DNA of 64,000 bases from Zhihengliuella sp. ISTPL4. Its GTDB lineage: Bacteria > Actinomycetota > Actinomycetes > Actinomycetales > Microbacteriaceae. Below the pieces are notes generated by a model. The model worked only from the letters and a program-made list of their open reading frames with translations. It was not told where the DNA came from and made no database searches. A program made the translations under genes and the position numbers. This document shows, one piece after another, positions 25,632-33,787 of this stretch; position 1 is the stretch's first letter, and each line of letters opens with the position of its first letter. Location: positions 2,882,727 to 2,946,726 of the forward strand of contig NZ_CP025422.1 in the NCBI RefSeq assembly GCF_002848265.1, read 5' to 3'.

Positions 25632-27656
25632 ATGGCGCGACGACGCGCGTTCTTTCGGTCGATCATGGGCGGGGCCGCGGCCCTCGCACTCGCACTGGGC
25701 GGCGCGACCGCAGCCGATGCCGCGTCAGGGGGATCGCTGGCGGGGACGGTGACGGCGGAGGCGGACGGTTCGCCTCTCGCGGGCGTCACCGTCTCGGTGT
25801 CGACCGACGACGCGTCGGTCTTCGAGTCCACGACGACCGATGCCACGGGCGCGTACCTCGTGCCGGACCTTCCGGCGGGGGAGTACGTCGTGGCCTTCGA
25901 CGCCTCCGGGACGGACTTCATCCCCGAGTTCTGGGACGATGCGTCGTCGCGTGCGGCCGCGCAGCGTCTCATCGTCGCCGAGGGGGAACCCGTCGACGGT
26001 GTCGATGCCGCCCTCACGCTCGGTGGGGCGATCGCCGGCTCCGTGATGCGGGAGCCCGACGGCTCGCCGCTCGAAGGCGTGACCGTGTACGTGGACTCCG
26101 CCGACTTCTCCCGGTCGGATGTCGCGCAGACCGGCGCCGACGGGACCTATCGGATCGGCGGTCTCCCTGCCGGCGATTATCGCGTCCGTTTCGACCCCGC
26201 CGAGCCGACGCTGGCCGGCGAGTTCTGGGACGACGCCTACGGAGACCGCAAGGCGACGACCGTTCGCGTGACCGCGGGAGAGGACCGTGGAGGAGTGGAT
26301 GCCCTCCTCGCCCAGCTCGGCGTGATCCAGGGGTCGGTGACGTTGGCGACCGACGGCTCGCCCGTGGCCGGGTGGGTCACCGCCACCGACAACGCGACGG
26401 GAGCCTGGGCGCAGGCCGACGTCGCGCCGGACGGGTCATACACCCTTTCCGTGCCGCCGGGGGAGTATGCGGTGGCGTTCGTTCCCAACGGCGGACGCGG
26501 CATCCCCGAGTACTGGAAGGATGCGCGGCAGGAGAAGGATGCGACCAGGATCGCCGTGGCCGCGGGGCAGGCCATCGCGGACATCGATGCGACTCTCGAC
26601 GCGAGCGGGATGATCACCGGTGTGGTGCGCACCTCCGGCGCGCTGTCCGGCGACGCGATCGTGGAGGCGTACAGCGGGGACACCCTCGTCAGCATGGCCT
26701 ACACGCAGCCCGACGGCTCGTACCGCCTGGCCGTCCCCGCCGGGACCTACGTCGTGCGGGCCACGGCGAACGTGTACGACATGATCTTCGCCCCGCAGTT
26801 CTTCGACGGCGTCGCGACCCGGGCCGAGGCGACCCCTGTCGCGCTCGCCGCGGGCGGCGATCGCGCGGGAGTGGACTTCGACCTCGCGCCGGGCGGCGCT
26901 ATCGACGGGACGGTGTCGACCGCGGGCGGTGCCGCGGTCTCCGGGGCGACGGTCACGGCTCTGCTCTGGACAGCGTCCGGCTGGCGGGACGTGGCGACGC
27001 TCGACACGGAGGGGCGTTTCACTCTGGGTGGGAGGGCGGATCCCGAGGCTCCCGGTGGTTCGCTGCCCGCGGGGGTCTACACGCTGCGGGTGGAGATGCC
27101 CGGTTTCTGCACCGGGTACTTCGGCGGTGCACAGTCGCTCCTCGGGGCCGACACCTTCCGGGTGGAGCCCGGAGCCACCGTGTCGGGACGGGACGTCATG
27201 CTGTCGACGGAGTGCACGGCACCGTCAGCGCCGCCCGTGCTGACCCTCTCGCAGGCCTCGATCCTCGCCGGGGAAGTGCTGACGATCTCGGGAGCGGGCT
27301 TCGCGCCCGGGGAGACGGTCACGCTGGAGATCCGGTCGGAGCCGGCCGAGCTCGGCCGGGCCGTGGCGGGTATCGACGGGGCGTTCTCGAACGACTTCCG
27401 CATTCCCGCGGGGTTCCCGGCCGGAACGCACACCGTGGTCGCGCTGGACGCGCAGCGGAATGTGGTGGCGAGCGTGCGGCTCGACATCGTCCCCGGCGCC
27501 TCGGGAGGCACGTCGGGCGAAGCCGTGACACCGCCGCGGGCCGAGGAGAACCTCGCCGCGACCGGAGGCGAGTTCCCGTCCTTCGCGCTGATGGTGGCGG
27601 TCGGGCTCCTCCTCGGCGGAGGAGCACTGCTCCGACGCCGCCGTCGGCACGGCTGA
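25632..27656 (+). CDS. Wall-anchored surface protein with repeated carboxypeptidase-regulatory-like domains
   Basis: 674 aa. Signal peptide (MARRRAFFRSIMGGAAALAL, cleavage near ADA-AS, residue 31). Residues 35-530 hold about five beta-sandwich repeats of 85-100 aa, each with a start like GSLAGTVTAEADGSPLAG, a GxY..LPAGEY turn and a PEFWDDA-like stretch, as in carboxypeptidase-regulatory/SpaA-like domains. A further Ig-like domain follows (about 545-625). The end is LAATGGEFPSF, a hydrophobic helix and RRRRRHG: a sortase signal of the LAxTG kind. It is an adhesin or structural wall protein; no catalytic motif is seen. GGAGGG precedes the ATG. Confidence 0.85.
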   Translation: MARRRAFFRSIMGGAAALALALGGATAADAASGGSLAGTVTAEADGSPLAGVTVSVSTDDASVFESTTTDATGAYLVPDLPAGEYVVAFDASGTDFIPEFWDDASSRAAAQRLIVAEGEPVDGVDAALTLGGAIAGSVMREPDGSPLEGVTVYVDSADFSRSDVAQTGADGTYRIGGLPAGDYRVRFDPAEPTLAGEFWDDAYGDRKATTVRVTAGEDRGGVDALLAQLGVIQGSVTLATDGSPVAGWVTATDNATGAWAQADVAPDGSYTLSVPPGEYAVAFVPNGGRGIPEYWKDARQEKDATRIAVAAGQAIADIDATLDASGMITGVVRTSGALSGDAIVEAYSGDTLVSMAYTQPDGSYRLAVPAGTYVVRATANVYDMIFAPQFFDGVATRAEATPVALAAGGDRAGVDFDLAPGGAIDGTVSTAGGAAVSGATVTALLWTASGWRDVATLDTEGRFTLGGRADPEAPGGSLPAGVYTLRVEMPGFCTGYFGGAQSLLGADTFRVEPGATVSGRDVMLSTECTAPSAPPVLTLSQASILAGEVLTISGAGFAPGETVTLEIRSEPAELGRAVAGIDGAFSNDFRIPAGFPAGTHTVVALDAQRNVVASVRLDIVPGASGGTSGEAVTPPRAEENLAATGGEFPSFALMVAVGLLLGGGALLRRRRRHG

Positions 27657-27690
27657 GGGGGATGCCGAGCGGGGTCTGCCAGGATCGAGT

Positions 27691-28920
27691 GTGACCTCCT
27701 CGCCGCGCCCGCGCCTGGCACCGCTCTATCTCGCCGGATTCACCACCGCGTTCGGGGCGCACGGCATCGCCGCGGCCCTCGGCGCCGAGACCGAGGACAT
27801 CGGCTGGACGCTGCTGGCCTTCGGCTTCACGCTCGCGCTGTACGACCTCGCCGAGGTGCTGCTCAAGCCGCTCTTCGGGGCGCTCAGCGACCGGGTCGGG
27901 GTGCGTCCCGTGATCCTCGGCGGGCTGCTGGCCTTCGCCGCGTTCTCGGTGGTCGGAGCGGTGGCCCCGGGAATGATCGGCCTCGTGATCGCACGCTTCG
28001 GCCAGGGGGCGGCGGCCTCGGCGTTCTCCCCGGCGTCATCCGCTGCGGTGGCGCGGTTGACGGACGAGGCGTCGCGTGGCCGGTACTTCGGCCGCTACGG
28101 CTCCTGGAAGAGTCTCGGATATGCGCTCGGCCCCCTGCTCGGTGCGGTGCTCGTGGTGGCGGGCGGGATCCCGGCGCTGTTCTGGGCCCTGGCCGTGTTG
28201 GGGCTCATGGCGGCCGGATGGGTCCTCCTCGCTGTCCCGGCTGTGCCCGTGCTGCCCCGGAAACGGGTGACCCTCGTCGACCTCGGCCGGGAGCTCCTCG
28301 CCCCGGGGTTCCTCGTGCCGACGCTGGTGCTGGCGGCCACGACCGGCGCGCTCGCCGTGGCCGTCGGCTTCCTCCCGCTGCTCGGCCGGGAGGCCGGACT
28401 CGGCACCGTGGGCAGCATGGCGATCGTCACGGTGCTGGCGGTCGTGTCGAGCATCGTGCAGCCGCTGGTCGGATCGGCGCACGACCGGGGCCGGCTCTCC
28501 GTCCGCCTCGGCGCGGTCGGCGGGCTGCTTCTCATCGGCGTCGGCGTCGCGCTCTCGGCGCTGTGGGTGACGCCTGTCGTGCTGTGCCTTACGGGTGCGC
28601 TGGTCGGTGCCGGGGTGGGCCTGGCGACGCCGGTGGCGTTCTCGCACCTGGCGGCATCGACGCCCGCGGAACGCTTGGGGCGCACGATGGGCAGTGCGGA
28701 GCTGGGCCGGGAACTGGGCGACGCGGGCGGCCCGCTCGTCGCGGGGGCCGTGGCGACGGCGACGGTGCCGGCGGTCGGGATCGGCGTCATCGCGGCGCTC
28801 ACGGCGGGGGCAGGCGCCCTGGCTCTCCTCGGGCTGCGACCGCCGCGCGTCGACGCGCGGCCGGACCAGAACCGGGCGAACGGACACGACGGCGAAGGTC
28901 GGAACTCTGGAGCGACATGA
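27691..28920 (+). CDS. MFS transporter
   Basis: 409 aa with about 12 membrane segments. The conserved loop between helices 2 and 3 reads KPLFGALSDRVGVRPV, the classic GxLxDRxGRRxx pattern. The drug/H+ antiporter-like motif IARFGQGAAASAFSP follows. The substrate is unknown; a multidrug efflux role is plausible. GTG start, close behind the surface-protein gene. The hydrophilic C-terminal tail ends at the edge of a lower-GC stretch. Confidence 0.88.
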   Translation: MTSSPRPRLAPLYLAGFTTAFGAHGIAAALGAETEDIGWTLLAFGFTLALYDLAEVLLKPLFGALSDRVGVRPVILGGLLAFAAFSVVGAVAPGMIGLVIARFGQGAAASAFSPASSAAVARLTDEASRGRYFGRYGSWKSLGYALGPLLGAVLVVAGGIPALFWALAVLGLMAAGWVLLAVPAVPVLPRKRVTLVDLGRELLAPGFLVPTLVLAATTGALAVAVGFLPLLGREAGLGTVGSMAIVTVLAVVSSIVQPLVGSAHDRGRLSVRLGAVGGLLLIGVGVALSALWVTPVVLCLTGALVGAGVGLATPVAFSHLAASTPAERLGRTMGSAELGRELGDAGGPLVAGAVATATVPAVGIGVIAALTAGAGALALLGLRPPRVDARPDQNRANGHDGEGRNSGAT

Positions 28921-28991
28921 AGAGCGCCGAGTGCAATACGATCCAGTACTCAGTACTACAACTTCATTCTGAAGCACTGTGGAGAGATCGC

Positions 28992-29353
28992 GTGCAGGTG
29001 AAGAAAACTGTCCTGTGGGGAATAGTGGGCGCGGGGTGGACCCAGACGTCCCGGATGCCGCCAACACAACCATCGAGCTCTACGAGGACGGAACTGCCCA
29101 ACTATCGGGAATCTCATTGGGGCACATCGAGACGTCTGCTGACGCCCGGCTCTGTGTCGCTGACGCCAGCGAGGGAGATGCTGGCGATGCGCGTTGGGAG
29201 GTGGACGACGACGGTGTACTTCACGTTCGTAGCGTCGACGGAGAAGCGGTCTTCCTGCCCGGGGCAGGACGGTTCTCGGGCTCCGACTGGTCCGAGCTTC
29301 GCGAGCCGTTCTGTGGTGAGACCTTCGTTGACTTCAGCCCATCGCGGGATTGA
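28992..29353 (+). pseudogene. Frameshifted small secreted or lipoprotein gene
   Basis: A GTG with GGAGAG 7 bases upstream opens with the start of a signal peptide (VQVKKTVLWGIVGAG) but runs out of sense at once. One frame over, an open stretch of about 105 codons (GVDPDVPDAANTTIELYEDG to the stop) looks like a mature secreted domain with two cysteines (ARLCVAD, EPFCGETF). The join lacks the rest of the signal peptide and lipobox, as if a short out-of-frame deletion had occurred. The alternative is an intact 124-aa protein starting at GTG 28979 without a signal peptide. Base composition is lower in GC than the neighbours. Confidence 0.5.
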
Positions 29354-29439
29354 GGCGGAGGAGCGCCGCGGCATGGCATGTGTGCGGGGTAGCAGTCATC
29401 CGATGGCAGCACCTATGAGCTTCGCTTCCGGGACTGCAC

Positions 29440-29670
29440 GTGTCTGCTGAGTCAGTGATCGGACCGATACTGATCGTGATCGGGCTTGGCTTGATGCTCT
29501 TCCGCAGGTCTGTTTCCCAGATCTTCCATCACGGCGTGGAGAGGATGTACGGGGAGCCGTTAGCTGATGATGCGATGCCGCCCGGGCGCACGCCGATGAG
29601 GATGCTCATCGTCGGGGTACTCTTCATCGGCTTCGGCATCTTCACTCTCGTCGGCGCCCTTCTGCGGTAG
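29440..29670 (+). CDS. Small membrane protein of unknown function
   Basis: 76 aa with two hydrophobic helices (about 5-22 and 52-74) joined by a polar loop (RRSVSQIFHHGVERMYGEP). GTG start with no strong ribosome site. It lies in the same lower-GC stretch as the broken lipoprotein gene. No family recognised. Confidence 0.5.
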   Translation: MSAESVIGPILIVIGLGLMLFRRSVSQIFHHGVERMYGEPLADDAMPPGRTPMRMLIVGVLFIGFGIFTLVGALLR

Positions 29671-29922
29671 CGGTGGAGCACGCGCAACCGTCTCGCGACG
29701 CAGTCGGTTCCCACCACCCGTCCACGTGAGCGAGTGGGCCGCCTCCCAAGACGATCGCGGCAGCACACACCCCACCGAGGAGAGCCAGGCTTCTCCCACG
29801 TCGGTCTCCGACGAGAGGAAACATAGGGCGACGACGCGTGCGGTGCGGGGGACACTCACAAGCGAAAACTCTGGGCGTCTGTGGCTTGCCTGCAATATCG
29901 ATGTGTCGGGCGAATCGATGTG
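29671..29922. other. Gene-free, lower-GC intergenic stretch
   Basis: Short open frames exist but none has a start signal or actinobacterial codon pattern. Two CGATGTGTC words lie 8 bases apart near the right end. Nothing else was recognised. Confidence 0.5.
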
Positions 29923-30798
29923 TCAGGTATCCGCCCGAGAGGCAAGAGGCCGATAGCCGAGCAGGCGCTCGATCACGCGGGCCACGCCGTCTTCGTCGTT
30001 GGTCGCGGTGGTCTCGTCCGCTGCCTCCTGCACGACGGGTTCCGCGTGCGCCATGGCGACGCCGCGACCGGCCCAGCGGAGCATCTCGACATCATTGAGG
30101 GCGTCTCCGAACGCCACGACGTCGGAGCGATCGATGCCGAGATGCGTGCAGAGGCGCGCGAGTCCCGTCGCCTTCGTGACGCCCTGCGCCATGACCTCGA
30201 CGAACGGGGCGCCGGACAGCGTGGCCTCGAACCCGGTGAGCCCGAGGGACCGCAGGGTCTCGAAGAGTGCGGCGGGGGCGAGCTCGGGGTGCCGGATCAC
30301 GAGCTTGAGCGTCGGCGCGGCCAGCACCTCGTCCAGCGGGACGCCGCCCATGGTCGCGGGATCGCGCTTGTGGTCGGACAGCTGCGCGATCGCCGCGTAG
30401 CCGTGCTGCGCCACGAACGTCTCACCGCCCTCTCGCACGCTCGCGAAGAGCAGGCCGGGCACGCTGGCGCGCAATGCGTCGGCGAGAGTGCGGAGCGTCG
30501 CGGGCGGTAGCTCCTCCGCGAACAGCATGCGGCCCTCGGTGAGATGTGTCGCGTACGCGCCGTTGCCGCACAGCGCCCACCCGTCGAATCCGGCGTCGGC
30601 GGCGATCACGCGAAGGCCGATCGGCTGACGCGCCGTGACCGGCACGACCGCGACGCCCGCGTCCCGCGCGGCATCGAGCGCCGCTCGGGTGCGCGGCGAC
30701 ACCGCGGACGAGCTGTCGAGCAGGGTGCCGTCGAGGTCGGTCGCGATCAGCCGCACGGGAGGGGCCCCTGAGCCTGTCGAAGGGACTGAGCCTGCCAT
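29923..30798 (-). CDS. Cof-type HAD phosphatase
   Basis: A 291-aa haloacid-dehalogenase phosphatase of the Cof/YbiV type. Nucleophile motif LIATDLDGTLLDS (about residues 17-29), motif II PVTAR, Lys region ITKATGLARL-like (VTKATGLARLCTHLGI) and motif III VVAFGDALNDVEML. It dephosphorylates sugar phosphates or flavin/pyridoxal phosphates in this family. The first 16 residues (MAGSVPSTGSGAPPV) come from a CCCTGAGCCTGTCGAAGGG repeat; the original start may be the GTG of VRLIATDLDG, which gives the normal family N-terminus. Confidence 0.88.
   Translation of the reverse strand: MAGSVPSTGSGAPPVRLIATDLDGTLLDSSSAVSPRTRAALDAARDAGVAVVPVTARQPIGLRVIAADAGFDGWALCGNGAYATHLTEGRMLFAEELPPATLRTLADALRASVPGLLFASVREGGETFVAQHGYAAIAQLSDHKRDPATMGGVPLDEVLAAPTLKLVIRHPELAPAALFETLRSLGLTGFEATLSGAPFVEVMAQGVTKATGLARLCTHLGIDRSDVVAFGDALNDVEMLRWAGRGVAMAHAEPVVQEAADETTATNDEDGVARVIERLLGYRPLASRADT
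30766..30784. repeat. CCCTGAGCCTGTCGAAGGG repeat, copy 2
   Basis: Exact 19-mer within the N-terminal codons of the HAD phosphatase (read PSTGSG on the minus strand). A partial copy, ACTGAGCCTG, follows within 3 bases. Confidence 0.85.
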
Positions 30799-30807
30799 GC
30801 GATGGGT

Positions 30808-30826
30808 CCCTGAGCCTGTCGAAGGG
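30808..30826. repeat. CCCTGAGCCTGTCGAAGGG repeat, copy 3
   Basis: Exact 19-mer that ends at the base adjoining the xthA stop codon, in the short gap between xthA and the HAD gene. Same orientation as copy 2. Confidence 0.85.
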
Positions 30827-31672
30827 TCAGGAGAAGATCATCGGCAGGTCGTCGTCGGCGTCGTCGCCGCCGAAGTCCAGATCGACCACCACGGGCACGT
30901 GGTCGCTGGGCTGCTCGCCCTTGCGCTCGTTGCGGTGGATCGACGCGCCGGTGACGGCATCCGCGAACGTCTTCGACCCGAGGATGAAGTCGATGCGGAT
31001 GCCCTCGTTGCGCGGGAACTTCAGCCGCTGGTAGTCCCAGTAGGTGTAGCCCTCCGGGAGCAGCGGGCGCACGACGTCGGTCACGCCCGCGTCGGCCAGC
31101 GCGAAGAACGCGTCGCGCTCGGCGGGGGAGACGTGGGTGGAGCGGCCGACCACGATGTCGGGATCGCCGTTGTCATGGTCGAACGGGATGATGTTGAAGT
31201 CGCCGACGAGGGCGAGCGGAAGGTCGGGGTTCGCGGACAGCTCGGCCGCGGTGGACCGCTTGAGCTGCTCGAGCCAGTGCAGCTTGTAGGCGTAGTGCGG
31301 GTCGTCGAGCGAGCGGCCGTTGGGCACGTACAGGCTCCAGACGCGCACGCCGTCGACCATGACGCCCAGGGCGCGCGCCTCCTGCGGGGCGTCGGGACCC
31401 TCGTGGCCCTTCGCGAACCCTGGCATGCCGTCGAAGGCGGTGCGCACGTCCGTGATGGGCAGCCGGCTGGCGATGGCGACCCCGTTCCACTGATTGAGGC
31501 CGTGCACCTCGACGTGGTAGCCGGCCTCCTCGAAGGGCGCATACGGGAACTGCTCCGGCTTGCACTTCACCTCCTGCATCGCGAGCACGTCGATGTCTTC
31601 ACGGACGGCGAACTCGACGGTGCGGGTGACGCGGGTGCGGATGGAGTTGACGTTCCAGGTGGCCAAGCGCAT
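30827..31672 (-). CDS. xthA: Exodeoxyribonuclease III
   Basis: 281 aa; AP endonuclease and 3'-5' exonuclease of base-excision repair. Metal and catalytic motifs of the exonuclease/endonuclease/phosphatase fold are complete: ATWNVNSIRTR (5-15), MQEVKC (Glu34), LYVPNGRSLDD with the catalytic Tyr, VGDFNIIP, and SDHVPVVVDL at the end. Length is normal. The start has a TAGGCT -10 box 6 bases upstream, divergent from pyrE with only 37 bases between starts. Confidence 0.96.
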   Translation of the reverse strand: MRLATWNVNSIRTRVTRTVEFAVREDIDVLAMQEVKCKPEQFPYAPFEEAGYHVEVHGLNQWNGVAIASRLPITDVRTAFDGMPGFAKGHEGPDAPQEARALGVMVDGVRVWSLYVPNGRSLDDPHYAYKLHWLEQLKRSTAAELSANPDLPLALVGDFNIIPFDHDNGDPDIVVGRSTHVSPAERDAFFALADAGVTDVVRPLLPEGYTYWDYQRLKFPRNEGIRIDFILGSKTFADAVTGASIHRNERKGEQPSDHVPVVVDLDFGGDDADDDLPMIFS

Positions 31673-31678
31673 GCGTCC

Positions 31679-31684
31679 AGCCTA
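31679..31684 (-). promoter_or_regulatory. -10 box, leaderless promoter of xthA
   Basis: TAGGCT on the minus strand, 6 bases from the ATG; 12 bases from the pyrE -10 box on the other strand. Confidence 0.55.
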
Positions 31685-31696
31685 GGGCGTGCCTCC

Positions 31697-31702
31697 TACA
31701 CT
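31697..31702 (+). promoter_or_regulatory. -10 box, leaderless promoter of pyrE
   Basis: TACACT, 7 bases before the GTG start. The -35 region must lie in or beyond the xthA start. Confidence 0.55.
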
Positions 31703-31709
31703 GGATGCC

Positions 31710-32270
31710 GTGACCGCACTCGACGCAGACCGCCAGACCCTCCTCGCCCTCATCACGGACGAGGCGGTGTTCCACGGCGACTTCACCCTCTCCAGCGGCA
31801 AGAAGGCGACGTACTACGTCGACATGCGCAAGCTCACCCTCGACCACCGCGCCGCCCCGGCGATCGGCCGCATCATGCGCGACCTGATCGCCGACCTCGA
31901 CATCGTCGCCGTCGGCGGTCTGACGCTCGGCGCCGACCCCATCGCGAACGCCGTCCTGCATGCCTCGGTCGACACCGAGCGTCCCCTCGACGCGTTCGTC
32001 GTGCGGAAGGAGCCGAAGGACCACGGCCGCGGTCGCCAGATCGAGGGCGCCGACGTCAAGGGCAAGCGCGTCGTCGTGCTCGAGGACACCTCGACCACCG
32101 GGCAGTCCGCGCTCAAGGCGGTCGAGGCGCTGCGCAAGGAAGGTGCGGAGGTCGTCGCGGTCGCGGTGATCGTCGACCGCAAGACCGGCGCGCAGGCCGC
32201 CATCGAGGCCGAGGGACTGGAGTGGCGCGCGGCGTTCGACCTCGACGACCTCGGGCTCGACCCGCAGTGA
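31710..32270 (+). CDS. pyrE: Orotate phosphoribosyltransferase
   Basis: 186 aa; joins orotate and PRPP to give OMP in pyrimidine synthesis. FHGDFTLSSGKKATYYVDMR and GGLTLGADPIA are family signatures, and the PRPP loop is VVVLEDTSTTGQSAL (about 115-129). The GTG is chosen from the -10 box 7 bases upstream. Its stop overlaps the GTG of a ROK-family sugar kinase (GTGA). Confidence 0.95.
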   Translation: MTALDADRQTLLALITDEAVFHGDFTLSSGKKATYYVDMRKLTLDHRAAPAIGRIMRDLIADLDIVAVGGLTLGADPIANAVLHASVDTERPLDAFVVRKEPKDHGRGRQIEGADVKGKRVVVLEDTSTTGQSALKAVEALRKEGAEVVAVAVIVDRKTGAQAAIEAEGLEWRAAFDLDDLGLDPQ

Positions 32271-33169
32271 CCCGCTACGCGCTGGCCGTCGACGTGGGCG
32301 GCACGAAGATGGAGGCCGCCCTCGTCGCCGACGACGGCACGCTCGTCCCCGGCAGCCGCAGCCGGCAGCCCACCGGCCGTGAGGCGACGTCCGCGTCGTT
32401 GACGGCGGCGGTCGACGCGATCGTCCGGCATGCGCTCTCCACCCTCCCCGCCGACGCGGAGCTCGTCGGCGCCGGGATCGGCAGCGCGGGTCCCGTGGAT
32501 CGGACCCGCGGTGAGATCCTGCCGGTGAACATGCCCCTCGCGCGGGGGTTCGGCCTCGTCGACGCGGTCGCCCGTGCGGCCTCGACCGCACTCGGCCGGG
32601 ACGTCCCGGCGGTCCTGGGTCACGACGGCGGCGCGCTCGCGCTCGCGGAGTCGTGGCTGGGGGCGACGCAGGAGGCGGGAGCCTCGCTGTCGATCGTCGT
32701 GTCCACCGGCGTCGGCGGCGGTTTCGTCGTGGGCGGTGCGTATGTGCCCGGGGCCAGCGGCAACGCCGGGCACCTCGGCCAGGTACGCCGCGAGGGCGGG
32801 CTCACTCTCGAGGAGATCGCCTCCGGGCCGGCCAGCGCCGCCTGGGCAAGGGAGCAAGGCTGGTCCGGGGCGACCGGAGAGGACCTGGCCCGTGACGCGG
32901 CGGCCGGTGTCGCCGTCGCCCGTGCGGCGATCGAGCGGTCGGCCCGCGCCGTCGGGGAGGCGCTGGCGGATGCCGCGACCCTCGTCGACCTCGATGTCGT
33001 CGCCATCGGCGGCGGCTTCTCGCGGGTGTCGTCCGACTACATCGACCTCGTCCAGCAGGCGCTCACCGCCAGTGCGGTGCACGACTACTCGCGCCGCACC
33101 CGCGTCGTCCGCTCGGGCCTGGGTGACGAGGGGCCATTGATCGGCGCCGCCGCCCTCGTCCTGCGGTGA
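32267..33169 (+). CDS. ROK-family sugar kinase without the zinc motif
   Basis: A 300-aa ASKHA-fold kinase. The phosphate loop AVDVGGTKMEAAL (about 7-19), catalytic Asp in VLGHDGGALALAE, and STGVGGGFVVGG followed by GNAGHLGQV place it in the ROK family. The CxCGxxGCxE zinc-binding motif of typical ROK kinases is absent and the protein has no cysteine at all. Glucose, N-acylmannosamine or a related sugar is possible. It is coupled to pyrE by a GTGA overlap, an unexplained pairing. Confidence 0.88.
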   Translation: MTRYALAVDVGGTKMEAALVADDGTLVPGSRSRQPTGREATSASLTAAVDAIVRHALSTLPADAELVGAGIGSAGPVDRTRGEILPVNMPLARGFGLVDAVARAASTALGRDVPAVLGHDGGALALAESWLGATQEAGASLSIVVSTGVGGGFVVGGAYVPGASGNAGHLGQVRREGGLTLEEIASGPASAAWAREQGWSGATGEDLARDAAAGVAVARAAIERSARAVGEALADAATLVDLDVVAIGGGFSRVSSDYIDLVQQALTASAVHDYSRRTRVVRSGLGDEGPLIGAAALVLR

Positions 33170-33176
33170 TGGGAGC

Positions 33177-33578
33177 TCAGCTCCCTGAGACGTAAAGGTG
33201 TCGCGGAGGCCCTTCCAGCCGGGCGACGGCGATCTTCAGATCCGTGACGTCCGCCGCCACCGCATCGATGCGGGCGGTGAGTTTCTCTTCGACGGTGTCG
33301 ATGCGGGCGGTGAGTTTCTCTTCGACGGTGTCGATGCGGGCGGTGAGTTTCTCTTCGACGGTGTCGATGCGGGCGGTGAGTTTCTCCTCCACGGAGTCGA
33401 TGCGGGCGCCGAGACTTCCTTCGACGGAGCCGATGCGGGCCGAGAGCCGGTGGTCGACGGTGCCGAGACGCTCATCGATGCGGCGGATCATCCAGGCCCC
33501 CGCCGCGAACAGGCTCGCGCCGAGGGTGAGCACGACGCCGATCGCGCTGACGATGATCGTGAGGGTGTCCGCGGACAC
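33177..33578 (-). CDS. Membrane-anchored coiled-coil protein with 11-residue repeats
   Basis: 133 aa. One N-terminal membrane helix (IIVSAIGVVLTLGASLFAAG, about 8-27) followed by a long helix built from 11-residue units of the type ARIDTVEEKLT, six units in about residues 39-105. Three units are identical in DNA. Hendecad periodicity predicts a right-handed coiled coil reaching from the membrane. The C-terminus (DLKIAVARLEG) continues the helix. Function is unknown; a spacer or scaffold is likely. Confidence 0.75.
   Translation of the reverse strand: MSADTLTIIVSAIGVVLTLGASLFAAGAWMIRRIDERLGTVDHRLSARIGSVEGSLGARIDSVEEKLTARIDTVEEKLTARIDTVEEKLTARIDTVEEKLTARIDAVAADVTDLKIAVARLEGPPRHLYVSGS
33267..33464 (-). 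repeat. 33-bp tandem repeats, six units, within a coding sequence
   Basis: Six units of 33 bp, each starting GATGCGGGC on the plus strand. Units 1-3 are identical; units 4-6 diverge progressively. The unit length is a multiple of 3 and of the 11-residue coiled-coil period, so copy-number change would keep the frame and lengthen the helix. Confidence 0.95.
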
Positions 33579-33749
33579 AGCGCTCCCTTCCTCGGTGCGG
33601 GTGTGGCTTCGACGATACGTCGTCGCCGCGCGGGCGCCGGTCGGAATTCCGGCATCTGTGAAGAGGTCACCTACTTCGCTGAAGTGTGGAGGAGGAGGAG
33701 GAAGGGTCGCAGCAGGACTGAAACGCCGTTACATTCAAAGTGCCGCTGA

Positions 33750-33764
33750 TGTAGTTTTGATACA
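33750..33764. promoter_or_regulatory. Possible operator/promoter before anmK
   Basis: TGTAGTTTTGATACA, a TGTA-N7-TACA palindrome in a distinctly AT-rich stretch about 25 bases before the anmK start. The exact -10 and -35 boxes are not clear. Confidence 0.35.
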
Positions 33765-33787
33765 TACCTCTCGCCGGAAGGAAACAG

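Noticed and set aside
29726..29956. 76-codon plus-strand frame in the lower-GC stretch
   Set aside because: No start signal, no hydrophobic or domain pattern, and it overlaps the 3' end of the HAD phosphatase on the other strand.
33267..33464. 33-bp repeats considered as a CRISPR array
   Set aside because: Units are contiguous without spacers and lie in a reading frame that encodes a regular coiled coil; no cas genes nearby.
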